This document shows, piece after piece, positions 35,669 to 43,672 of a stretch of 64,000 nt of DNA (position 1 is the first letter of the stretch; the number at the start of each line of letters is the position of its first letter). The notes under the pieces were generated by a model. It was not told the origin of the DNA, did no database searches, and saw nothing but the letters and a program-made list of their open reading frames with translations. The translations under genes and the position numbers were made by a program. The stretch spans positions 62,001 through 126,000 of the forward strand of contig NZ_AUCE01000016.1 of assembly GCF_000429605.1 (NCBI RefSeq), read 5' to 3'. This DNA comes from Azonexus hydrophilus DSM 23864 (GTDB lineage: Bacteria > Pseudomonadota > Gammaproteobacteria > Burkholderiales > Rhodocyclaceae).

Positions 35669-38155
35669 ATGCTCAAGCAGCTCCTCAACCTCTTAAATCG
35701 CGTCCCGGTAACGCTCGTCTTGCTCGGCATGACCTTGGCGACCTTCGTGTTTTATGTTGCCGCCGAGAAACGTATCGATGCCGCCAACGAACAGCGACAT
35801 GCCTCGCTGCTATTGGCGGAAGAATTGCGCCAGTCATCCGACGACCTGACACGTATGGTGCGAACCTACGCTGTAACGGGCAACCCGATCTACAAGCGGC
35901 ATTTCCAAGAAATCCTCGATATCCGCGACGGTAAAAAACCACGTCCGGTCAATTATCAGTACGTCTATTGGGATCTGGTCGGTCCCAGCGACCAAAGACC
36001 TCGCCCATTTGCCGAGGCAATCCCTTTGATGGCACTGATGCAGCAGGCCGGGTTCGCCGAGCCGGAATTCGCCAAACTGGCCGAGGCCAAGAGTGATTCG
36101 GATGAACTGGCAAAGATCGAGCTCGCCGCCATGGCATTGCTGGAAAAAATGCAGCCGCCGGCACCAGACGATCAACAACGCACCGTCGAGATGCTGCACG
36201 ACGCCCGCTACCATGAAGCCAAGCTGGGTATCATGAGATCAATCGGAGAAGCCATTGTGCTCTCTGACCAGCGCACGCTCGCTGCTGTCAATGCAGCTGA
36301 AAAAAGAGCTTTCCAACTGCGTGTTGTATTCGTCTTGCTTGCCGTATCGTTGGCATGGCAACTGTGGCGTCTGCGGAGGCGTGAAACAGAGCGCACGATA
36401 GAACTCAGGGTTGCGCATGATGACGTCAAAAAACATATTGACGAATTGTTATCAAGCCGAACCCGCTTACAAACGAGTCAGGAGAGCCTGTCTCATATCA
36501 TTCGCTCGCCAGAGCTGAGTGCCAGTCTGGATGACGCCTTTGCCTTTGTATTGGAAAAGATAGCCGGCACCCTCGATATTGCCAGAGTCAGCATCTGGCA
36601 ACTGAGCGAAGACCTTCAAACAATTCACTGCCGTGATCTTTGGGGGGCAACAGGCCAAAAACATACATCAGGGTTTGCCTTGTCGAGAGCCGATTACCCC
36701 GCCTACTTCAAGCACATCGAGAGGGACGAGCCAATTGTTGCCAATGACGCACACACCCATGCTGGCACCTGCGAGTTTTCCGCTGACTATCTGATACCGC
36801 TCGGCATCAACTCAATGCTTGATGTGCCAATTCACGTCAACGATAAACTTTGGGGCGTCATGTGTCTCGAACACATTGGCAAGGCTAAGGTATGGGAACC
36901 GGAAGATATTGCCTTTATCACCAGCGCGGCCGCGCTGGTAGCGCTGGCCATTGAAAAGAGCCGCCGTCGCCAGACTGAAGACAATCTTCGGATTGCCAAA
37001 GAAGCCGCGGAGGCCGCCAACATTTCAAAGAGTACCTTCCTGGCCAACATGAGCCACGAAATCCGCACCCCGCTCAATGCCATCACCGGCATGGCACACA
37101 TCCTTCGCCGTAGTGGCTTGGCCCCGTTGCAGATAGATAAAATCAACAAGATCGAAAGCGCCGGCAAGCATCTGCTTGAGGTCATCAACGAGGTACTCGA
37201 CCTGTCCAAGATCGAAGCAGGCAAGTTCGTCCTGGAAGACCTCCCGGTCCATGTTGAGGCCCTGCTCGTCAATGTTGACTCGATGCTCGGCCAGAAAGCC
37301 CGCGACAAGGGCCTGCGCTTCAACATCGAAACGAGTTCCTTGCCTCAGTTTCACGGTGACCCCACTCGACTGCAACAAGCCCTGCTCAACTATGCCGCTA
37401 ATGCCATCAAGTTCACGGAGCGGGGTCATGTCACCCTGCGAGTAACGCAAGAAGCCGAAACCAACGACACCGCCACGCTGCGTTTCGAAGTTGAAGATAC
37501 GGGTATCGGCATTAGTCCCGAAGCACAGTCCAGACTCTTCACGGCCTTCGAGCAGGCCGACAATTCGACTACTCGCCAATACGGCGGCACCGGACTTGGG
37601 CTGGCTATTACCAAGAAAATCGCCGAAGTGATGGGGGGCGGTGCGGGTGTCACCAGCACGCCCGGCCAGGGCAGCATCTTCTGGTTCACCGCTGTTCTCC
37701 AGAAAACGCCCACAACAACTGCACAAGCCACCCATACCGGCAACGAAACCGCCGAGCAAATCCTGCTGCGTGACCATGCTGGCAAGAGCATCCTGTTGGT
37801 GGAAGATGAGCCGATCAACCGGGAAATTGCCCAAATGCTGCTGGAGGATGTGGGCCTCGCCGTCGATATGGCGGAGAACGGCCAGCAAGCCGTCGAGAAA
37901 GCCTGTTCAGGCGATTACGACGCTATCCTGATGGACATGCAGATGCCGGTGTTGGATGGACTGGATGCAACCCGGCAGATACGGCAATTGTCCGGCTGCG
38001 AGACGACGCCCATTCTGGCGATGACGGCCAATGCCTTTGCCGAAGACAAGGAAAGGTGCTTTAACGCAGGCATGAATGACTTTCTTTCCAAGCCGGTTAA
38101 GCCAGAAATTCTCTACGCGATGCTGCTCAAATGGTTTGAGCAGCATCGGGGCTGA
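35669..38155 (+). CDS. hybrid sensor histidine kinase with GAF and receiver domains
   Basis: An 828-residue membrane kinase. Membrane helices at about 13-31 and 217-235 flank a periplasmic sensor region. A GAF domain follows (about 290-440), then HisKA (phospho-His in [12 protein letters not shown], about 467), HATPase ([32 protein letters not shown]), and a C-terminal receiver domain with the phospho-Asp in [10 protein letters not shown]. No separate response regulator or Hpt protein is adjacent, so the output is unknown. The gene is less GC-rich than its neighbours. The start ATG at 35669 has no clear Shine-Dalgarno. Confidence 0.92.
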   Translation: MLKQLLNLLNRVPVTLVLLGMTLATFVFYVAAEKRIDAANEQRHASLLLAEELRQSSDDLTRMVRTYAVTGNPIYKRHFQEILDIRDGKKPRPVNYQYVYWDLVGPSDQRPRPFAEAIPLMALMQQAGFAEPEFAKLAEAKSDSDELAKIELAAMALLEKMQPPAPDDQQRTVEMLHDARYHEAKLGIMRSIGEAIVLSDQRTLAAVNAAEKRAFQLRVVFVLLAVSLAWQLWRLRRRETERTIELRVAHDDVKKHIDELLSSRTRLQTSQESLSHIIRSPELSASLDDAFAFVLEKIAGTLDIARVSIWQLSEDLQTIHCRDLWGATGQKHTSGFALSRADYPAYFKHIERDEPIVANDAHTHAGTCEFSADYLIPLGINSMLDVPIHVNDKLWGVMCLEHIGKAKVWEPEDIAFITSAAALVALAIEKSRRRQTEDNLRIAKEAAEAANISKSTFLANMSHEIRTPLNAITGMAHILRRSGLAPLQIDKINKIESAGKHLLEVINEVLDLSKIEAGKFVLEDLPVHVEALLVNVDSMLGQKARDKGLRFNIETSSLPQFHGDPTRLQQALLNYAANAIKFTERGHVTLRVTQEAETNDTATLRFEVEDTGIGISPEAQSRLFTAFEQADNSTTRQYGGTGLGLAITKKIAEVMGGGAGVTSTPGQGSIFWFTAVLQKTPTTTAQATHTGNETAEQILLRDHAGKSILLVEDEPINREIAQMLLEDVGLAVDMAENGQQAVEKACSGDYDAILMDMQMPVLDGLDATRQIRQLSGCETTPILAMTANAFAEDKERCFNAGMNDFLSKPVKPEILYAMLLKWFEQHRG

Positions 38156-38408
38156 ACGGTTGGTTTGTAGCTGTTTGACCTTCGGTGGAGCGAATGACAG
38201 CAACGAGGGGAAGGGGTGGCGGAAGGTGGCGGGGTAGATATTCACTTTCAGCGATACCGGATATCCCCTTTGCCTTGCGTACGCCTGCCTGGTGGCCGGT
38301 GATAATTCGTTCGTCGGGAATCCGGATGGAAATTGCGCTTGGTCAACTGCGCGGTCGCCCCGAATCGATTAACCTTCCCCCTTTCTGCAAACGCACGCGA
38401 GGTAGTTC

Positions 38409-39041
38409 ATGCCGGTGATCGAAGTCCGCCATCCCCTGGTCAAACACAAAATCGGACTGATGCGGGAAGGCGACATCAGTACCAAGAAATTCCGCGAGCT
38501 GACCGCCGAGTTGGCGCGCCTGCTGAGTTACGAAGCCTGCCGCGATTTCGAGCTTGAGCCCCGTCTTATCGAAGGCTGGTGCGGCGAGGTCGAAATCGAG
38601 CAGATCAAGGGCAAGAAGGTTACCGTGGTACCCATCCTGCGCGCCGGCATCGGCATGCTCGACGGCATCCTCGACCTGATCCCGAACGCCAAGGTCAGCG
38701 TTGTCGGCATTGCCCGCAATCATGAGACGCTGATGCCGGAGCCGTATTTCGAGCGCTTCGTCGGCCAACTCGACGAGCGCCTGGCGATGATCATCGACCC
38801 GATGCTGGCTACTGGCGGTTCGCTGATCGCCACCATCGACATGTTGAAGCGCAAGGGCTGCAAGCAGATCAAGGCGCTGGTGCTGGTTGCTGCACCGGAA
38901 GGCATCGCGGCGATGGAGAAAGCGCATCCCGACGTGCAGATTTACACCGCCGCCATCGACAGCCATCTCAACGAGCACGGCTACATCATCCCGGGCCTCG
39001 GCGATGCCGGCGACAAGATTTTCGGAACCAAGGAATCATGA
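38409..39041 (+). CDS. upp: uracil phosphoribosyltransferase
   Basis: A 210-residue pyrimidine salvage enzyme making UMP from uracil and PRPP. The N-terminal [29 protein letters not shown], the PRPP loop [18 protein letters not shown] and the C-terminal [14 protein letters not shown] are all typical. ATG at 38409. It overlaps uraA by four bases (ATGA), pairing salvage with uptake. The 253-base gap upstream holds no gene; I see no convincing promoter in it, only GATAAT at 38301-38306 with poor spacing. Confidence 0.97.
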   Translation: MPVIEVRHPLVKHKIGLMREGDISTKKFRELTAELARLLSYEACRDFELEPRLIEGWCGEVEIEQIKGKKVTVVPILRAGIGMLDGILDLIPNAKVSVVGIARNHETLMPEPYFERFVGQLDERLAMIIDPMLATGGSLIATIDMLKRKGCKQIKALVLVAAPEGIAAMEKAHPDVQIYTAAIDSHLNEHGYIIPGLGDAGDKIFGTKES

Positions 39042-40279
39042 GTCACACCCACGACCCCGTTTGGCGCACCGCCCTGTCCGGCGCGCAAATCCTCTTCGTC
39101 GCCTTCGGCGCGACCGTCCTCGTGCCGCTGCTTACCGGCCTCAACCCGAGCCTGGCGCTGCTCGGCGCCGGCGTCGGCACGCTGATCTTCCAGCTATGCA
39201 CCAAGCGCCAGGTGCCGATCTACCTGGGCTCCAGCTTTGCCTTCATCGCGCCGGTGATCTATTCGGTGCAGACCTGGGGCATGAACGCCACGCTCGGCGC
39301 GCTCGCCGCCGCCAGCTTCTTCTATTACGTCGCCGCGGCGCTGGTCAAATGGCGTGGCGTCGGCCTGATCCACAAGCTGCTGCCGCCGGTGGTGATCGGC
39401 CCGGTGGTCATGGTCATCGGCCTCGGTCTGGCCCAGGTTGCGGTCAGCATGGCCACTGGCAAGGCCGGCGATGCCCAGGTCGTGCCCTACGAAACGGCCA
39501 TCGCCATCGCCGCCATCTCGCTGCTGGCGACCATGCTCACTGCCATCCGCGCGCGCGGCCTGCTCAAGCTGGTGCCGATTTTGGTCGGTGTCGCCGTCGG
39601 CTACACCGTCTCGCTGTTCGTCGGTATCGTCGATTTCAGCAAGGTCACGGCGGCGGCGTGGATTGCCGTGCCCGAGTTCGGCACGCCGGAATTCAACCTG
39701 GCGGCGATCCTGTTCATGATCCCGGTGGCGATTGCGCCCATCGTCGAGCACGTCGGCGGCATCCTCGCCATCGGCTCGGTGGCCGGCAAGGACTATACCG
39801 AAAGCCCGGGCCTGCACCGCACGCTGTTCGGCGACGGCCTGGCGGTCAACGTCGTCGGCCTGTTCGGCGGCCCGCCGGTGACCACCTACGGCGAGGTGAC
39901 CGGCGCCGTCATGCTGACCAAGAACTACAACCCGGTGGTGATGACCTGGGCTGCCGGCTTCGCCATCCTTATGGCCTTCGTCGGCAAGTTCGGCGCGCTG
40001 TTGCAGACCATCCCGATGCCGGTGATGGGCGGCATCATGGTGCTGCTGTTCGGCTCGATTGCCGGCATCGGCCTGAAGACGCTGCTCGACGCCAAGGTGA
40101 ACCTGACCAGCGCGCGCAACCTGTGCATCGTCTCGGTAACCCTGGTCACCGGCATCGGCGGCCTGGGCGTGACCATCGGCAGCTTCTCGCTGCAGGGCAT
40201 CAGCCTGTGCGGCGTGCTGGCGGTGCTGCTCAACCTGTTGCTGCCGGCCGAGCCGACGGAGTCAGACAAGGTGCGTTGA
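39038..40279 (+). CDS. uraA: uracil permease (NCS2 family)
   Basis: A 413-residue inner-membrane nucleobase:proton symporter with about 14 hydrophobic segments. The NCS2 signatures [31 protein letters not shown], and [16 protein letters not shown] (Glu in helix 8) are present. [23 protein letters not shown] completes the substrate-binding region. ATG at 39038 overlaps the upp stop. It is cotranscribed with upp; the following MFS gene begins 12 bases downstream. Confidence 0.95.
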   Translation: MSHTHDPVWRTALSGAQILFVAFGATVLVPLLTGLNPSLALLGAGVGTLIFQLCTKRQVPIYLGSSFAFIAPVIYSVQTWGMNATLGALAAASFFYYVAAALVKWRGVGLIHKLLPPVVIGPVVMVIGLGLAQVAVSMATGKAGDAQVVPYETAIAIAAISLLATMLTAIRARGLLKLVPILVGVAVGYTVSLFVGIVDFSKVTAAAWIAVPEFGTPEFNLAAILFMIPVAIAPIVEHVGGILAIGSVAGKDYTESPGLHRTLFGDGLAVNVVGLFGGPPVTTYGEVTGAVMLTKNYNPVVMTWAAGFAILMAFVGKFGALLQTIPMPVMGGIMVLLFGSIAGIGLKTLLDAKVNLTSARNLCIVSVTLVTGIGGLGVTIGSFSLQGISLCGVLAVLLNLLLPAEPTESDKVR

Positions 40280-40291
40280 TCTGCATCCCTG

Positions 40292-41503
40292 ATGACTACC
40301 GAGCTTTCCCCACGCGTCGAGCGTTTCTTTCTGGTGACCCTGGCTGGCATCCAGTTCAGCCATGTGCTCGATTTCATGATCATGATGCCGCTCGGCCCGA
40401 TCCTGATGACCGCTTTCGGCATTGATACGCACGAGTTCGGCTTGCTGGTCGCGTCCTACAGTTTCAGTGCGGCGGTTTCCGGGGTGCTGGCAGCGACCTT
40501 CGTCGATCGCTTCGAGCGCAAGCGGCTGTTGCTGGTGGTCGTGGCGCTGTTCGCGCTGGCGACGCTGGCCTGTGCGCTGGCCCCGGGGTATTCGACGCTG
40601 CTGCTGGCGCGGGGGATGGCCGGGGTGTTCGGCGGGGTGATGGGGGCATTGATCCACACCATGATCGGCGATGCGATTCCGTTCTCACGCCGGGCGCGGG
40701 CCAGCGGCATCGTGGCCAGCGCCTTTTCGCTGTCGACCATTGCCGGCGTACCGCTGTCGCTGTGGCTGGCCAATCATCTGGGCTGGCGCGCGCCGTTCGC
40801 GTTGATCGCATTACTGGGCGTTGTCTTCATGCTGGTCGGCCTGCGTTTCCTGCCGGAACTGCGGCATCACCTTGCTGAGGAAAAGCGCGCACATCTGCTC
40901 TCCGATACCTTCAGTGTGCTTGCCGATGGCAACCACCTGCGCGCCTTGCTGTTTTCCGCGCTGATCATCTTTTCCGGTTTCACGGTGATTCCGTACATCA
41001 CGATTTACGCGGTAGGCAACGTCGGCATCGCCCAGGCGGACATTCCCATCGTCTACCTGGTCGGCGGCTTCGCCACCTTCATCAGCGCCCGGCTGATCGG
41101 GCGCTGGGCTGACCATCACGGCAAGGTCGAGATCTATCGCCGGGTCGGCCTGCTGGCAATGGTGCCGCTGCTGGTGCTGACGCATGTCGGTGTGCTGCCG
41201 CTGTGGGGCTGGCTGATCTGTTCGACCAGCTTCTTCGTGTTGCTGTCAGGGCGGATGATCCCGGCGATGGCGATCATCGCCTCAGCGGCGCAGCCGAAAC
41301 TGCGTGGCACCTTCATGTCGCTCAACGGTACCGTGCAGTCCCTGGCGATGGGGCTGGCGACGACGCTGGCCGGTTTCCTGGTCAATATGGACGATAGCGG
41401 TCGCATGGTCGGCTATCCGCTGGTCGGCTACGTTGCCGTGGTCGCCAACCTGGCGGCGATCTGGTGCGCCTCACGCATCGTCATGCACGGCCGTAACGCC
41501 TGA
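40292..41503 (+). CDS. MFS transporter
   Basis: A 403-residue inner-membrane protein with 12 hydrophobic segments. The loop 2-3 MFS signature is present as FVDRFERKRLLL, and PLGPILMTAFGI and ARASGIVASAFSLSTIAGVPL match the drug/arabinose efflux type. Substrate is unknown. The ATG at 40292 lies 12 bases after uraA and the next gene, nudC, begins 15 bases after its stop, so one transcript from upp to nudC is likely. Confidence 0.85.
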   Translation: MTTELSPRVERFFLVTLAGIQFSHVLDFMIMMPLGPILMTAFGIDTHEFGLLVASYSFSAAVSGVLAATFVDRFERKRLLLVVVALFALATLACALAPGYSTLLLARGMAGVFGGVMGALIHTMIGDAIPFSRRARASGIVASAFSLSTIAGVPLSLWLANHLGWRAPFALIALLGVVFMLVGLRFLPELRHHLAEEKRAHLLSDTFSVLADGNHLRALLFSALIIFSGFTVIPYITIYAVGNVGIAQADIPIVYLVGGFATFISARLIGRWADHHGKVEIYRRVGLLAMVPLLVLTHVGVLPLWGWLICSTSFFVLLSGRMIPAMAIIASAAQPKLRGTFMSLNGTVQSLAMGLATTLAGFLVNMDDSGRMVGYPLVGYVAVVANLAAIWCASRIVMHGRNA

Positions 41504-41518
41504 CTTTCCGGAGCCATC

Positions 41519-42277
41519 ATGGACAAGACGACTTACTGGATATTGCGTTGCGAGCATCGCTTGCTGTTCCTGGCCGATGGCGCACAGTTCCCGGTGGGCC
41601 ATGCTGCCGATTTCGGCAATCCGGAGCGGGCGCTGATCGTCAGCGAATCGCCGGAATGTCGCCATGTTGCGGTCGACGTCGCCGAATTCCCGAAAATACC
41701 CGGCGCCGAACCGGTTTCCGTGCGCGCCATCTTCACCCTGGCCGGTCCGGAAATTTTCGCGCTCGCCGGTCGGGCGACGCAACTGCTCGACTGGCAGGCC
41801 AATCACCGTTATTGCGGCCGTTGCGGCACGCCAACCGAAATCGTGGCGGACGAGCCGGCGATGCGCTGTCCGGCCTGTGGCCTATTGGCTTATCCACGTC
41901 TGTCGCCGGCGGTGATGGTGCTGGTGCGCGATGGCGAGAGGCTGCTGCTGGCACGCAGTCCGCATTTCAAGCCGGGCGTGTACAGCGCGCTGGCCGGGTT
42001 CGTCGAGCCGGGCGAGACGCTGGAGCAATGCGCGGTGCGCGAAGTGTGCGAGGAGGTCGGCGTCGAGATCGCCAACCTGCGCTATTTCTCCAGTCAGCCC
42101 TGGCCGTTTCCCAATTCGCTGATGATCGCGTTCTTCGCCGATTACGCCGGCGGGACGATCACGCCGCAGCCCGGTGAAATCGAGGATGCCGGCTGGTACC
42201 TGCCGGCTGAACTGCCGCTGCTGCCCGATCCGGTGAGTATTGCGCGGCGCCTGATCGACGCGGCGCTGGCGACTTAA
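41519..42277 (+). CDS. nudC: NADH pyrophosphatase / RNA de-NADding enzyme NudC
   Basis: A 252-residue Nudix hydrolase that cleaves NADH and removes NAD caps from RNA. The zinc ribbon has Cys at about 99, 102, 117 and 120 (CGRCGTP and RCPACG). The Nudix box is GFVEPGETLEQCAVREVCEE, and the NudC-specific SQPWPFPNSLM follows it. The ATG at 41519 follows CGGAG. It is convergent with the LysR gene, with stop codons overlapping by four bases. All catalytic residues appear intact. Confidence 0.95.
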   Translation: MDKTTYWILRCEHRLLFLADGAQFPVGHAADFGNPERALIVSESPECRHVAVDVAEFPKIPGAEPVSVRAIFTLAGPEIFALAGRATQLLDWQANHRYCGRCGTPTEIVADEPAMRCPACGLLAYPRLSPAVMVLVRDGERLLLARSPHFKPGVYSALAGFVEPGETLEQCAVREVCEEVGVEIANLRYFSSQPWPFPNSLMIAFFADYAGGTITPQPGEIEDAGWYLPAELPLLPDPVSIARRLIDAALAT

Positions 42278-43272
42278 ACCGCGTCGTCGTCGCGGTGCGT
42301 GCGCATCGCGGCAAAACATTCCTGCCAGTAATCCAGACAAGCACGAACCTTGGGCAGGCGATGGCGTTCCTGCAGCATCACCGCGTACACGGGGATGCGT
42401 TCGCGGTCGGTGTAGTCGGCGAGTACCTGGCACAGTTGCCCGCGCCGGACCAGCGGCGAGACCAATAATTCGTTGAGGCGGGCGATGCCGATGCCTTCGA
42501 GCGCCAGGGCGAGGACGATGGAAGTGCTGTCGGCGCGGGTGTGGCCCTTGACCAGCAGGATGTCGGTCCGGTTGCTACGGGCCAGCCGTTTGTCCTTGTT
42601 GGCCGACTGCCAGACGGCGGCGGTGCTGTCCCATTCGCTGCTGTCCTGCGTCGATTTCCTGAATGGCCAGCGATTCAGAGACTGGCTGGCGCTGTTGGCA
42701 ATCAGCCGGTGTTTTGCCAGATCGGCCGGGGTCGCCGGTGTGCCGAACTTGTCCAGATAGCTGGGGGCGGCGTAGAGGCTGCGGCCATGTTCGCCAATTT
42801 TCCGGATGACCAGGCTTTCGGCGTTGTCGACGCCGGCGCGGATGGCGATGTCGATGCCGTCGCGAGCCAGATCGGAAACCCGGTCGTCGGCCAGGATGTC
42901 GATCTGCAGCCCCGGGTGGCGCGCGTACAGCCCAGGCAGGCTGGGGACGATGACCATCTGGGCGAGGATGGGGCTGATGCAGATGCGGACCAGTCCGCTC
43001 GGCCCGGCCAGCTTGCCGCTCAACTCGCTGTCCATTTCGGCGGCGATGTCGAGCATGCGCCGGGCGTGGGCGAGGAAGGTGTCGCCTTCATCGGTCAGCG
43101 ACAGGCCGTGCGTGCTGCGATGCAGGAGGCGGACGCCGAGTGCGGCCTCCATGCGGGCGATGGCGCGCGATACCTGGCTGACCGGCTCGTTGCGCTCGCG
43201 CGCTGCCGCCGAAAGCGTACCGAGTTCGGCAACGCGGACGAAGAGGGCGGCGTCGGTCAGGTTCAGTTGCAT
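42274..43272 (-). CDS. LysR-family transcriptional regulator
   Basis: A 332-residue LysR-type regulator. The N-terminal winged helix-turn-helix covers residues 1-62 (LFVRVAELGTLSAAARERNEPVSQVSRAIARMEAALGVRLLHRS) and the periplasmic-binding-like effector domain runs to the end. The ATG at 43272 gives the expected N-terminus; a 75-residue upstream extension is unlike the family. It is divergent from a small ORF that begins at 43398 and has a TTGCA-N5-TGCAA site between them. The effector and targets are unknown; the divergent neighbour or itself are likely targets. Confidence 0.92.
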   Translation of the reverse strand: MQLNLTDAALFVRVAELGTLSAAARERNEPVSQVSRAIARMEAALGVRLLHRSTHGLSLTDEGDTFLAHARRMLDIAAEMDSELSGKLAGPSGLVRICISPILAQMVIVPSLPGLYARHPGLQIDILADDRVSDLARDGIDIAIRAGVDNAESLVIRKIGEHGRSLYAAPSYLDKFGTPATPADLAKHRLIANSASQSLNRWPFRKSTQDSSEWDSTAAVWQSANKDKRLARSNRTDILLVKGHTRADSTSIVLALALEGIGIARLNELLVSPLVRRGQLCQVLADYTDRERIPVYAVMLQERHRLPKVRACLDYWQECFAAMRTHRDDDAV

Positions 43273-43302
43273 GCCTGGCAGTATGAACGGGAATTTATTG
43301 TT

Positions 43303-43317
43303 TTGCAAAAACTGCAA
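43303..43317. promoter_or_regulatory. LysR-type operator
   Basis: TTGCA-AAAAC-TGCAA, a 5-bp inverted repeat with a 5-base centre, including the T-N11-A core. It lies 31 bases upstream of the LysR start and 81 bases before the small ORF at 43398. Autoregulation is inferred. Confidence 0.5.
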
Positions 43318-43397
43318 TAGCAATCTGCATTTTCGGCGGTTTCCGATATTCGGTTGTAGCAATAAAGTGCGAACCGTTACTTGTGAAGGAGATTGCC

Positions 43398-43631
43398 ATG
43401 AGCCAGATCGACCGCCCGGGGGCGCTGCCCCTTGCCGCGCGCGATGCCGAACGGCGGGGTCGCCGCTACGAGCAGGCCGTCGAGCGCGCCGAGGCAATGC
43501 GGCGTGCCGAGATCAAGGTGGCGCAGGATAGGCTGATTGCTTTGACTGTTGCGCTGTTGGTCCGCGTGTTGCGGCGTGCAACAGGATATTTGCGAGACTG
43601 CCGAGGCAGTCTCGCTCGCCCTGCCGCATGA
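43398..43631 (+). CDS. small basic protein, divergent from the LysR gene
   Basis: A 77-residue ORF starting MSQIDRPGALPLAARDAERRG, Arg-rich and helical with a hydrophobic ALTVALLVRVL segment near the end. AAGGAG is five to ten bases before the ATG at 43398, a good ribosome binding site, and this is the main evidence that it is translated. No family is recognised. A perfect 11-bp hairpin (GCGAGACTGCC GA GGCAGTCTCGC) lies within its 3' end at 43592-43615. It might be a target of the LysR regulator. Confidence 0.45.
   Translation: MSQIDRPGALPLAARDAERRGRRYEQAVERAEAMRRAEIKVAQDRLIALTVALLVRVLRRATGYLRDCRGSLARPAA
43592..43615. repeat. perfect inverted repeat at the end of the small ORF
   Basis: GCGAGACTGCC, two-base centre GA, GGCAGTCTCGC. 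It has no T-run. It might stabilise an mRNA end or mark a protein-binding site between two convergent genes. Confidence 0.5.
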
Positions 43632-43672
43632 ACACGCGCCGGTGAAAGCGCGCGCTTCGTTTGCGGTCGGTG

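Noticed and set aside
38275..38306. Promoter of upp
   Set aside because: TTGCGT and GATAAT are 20 bases apart, too far for sigma-70, so no promoter was listed.
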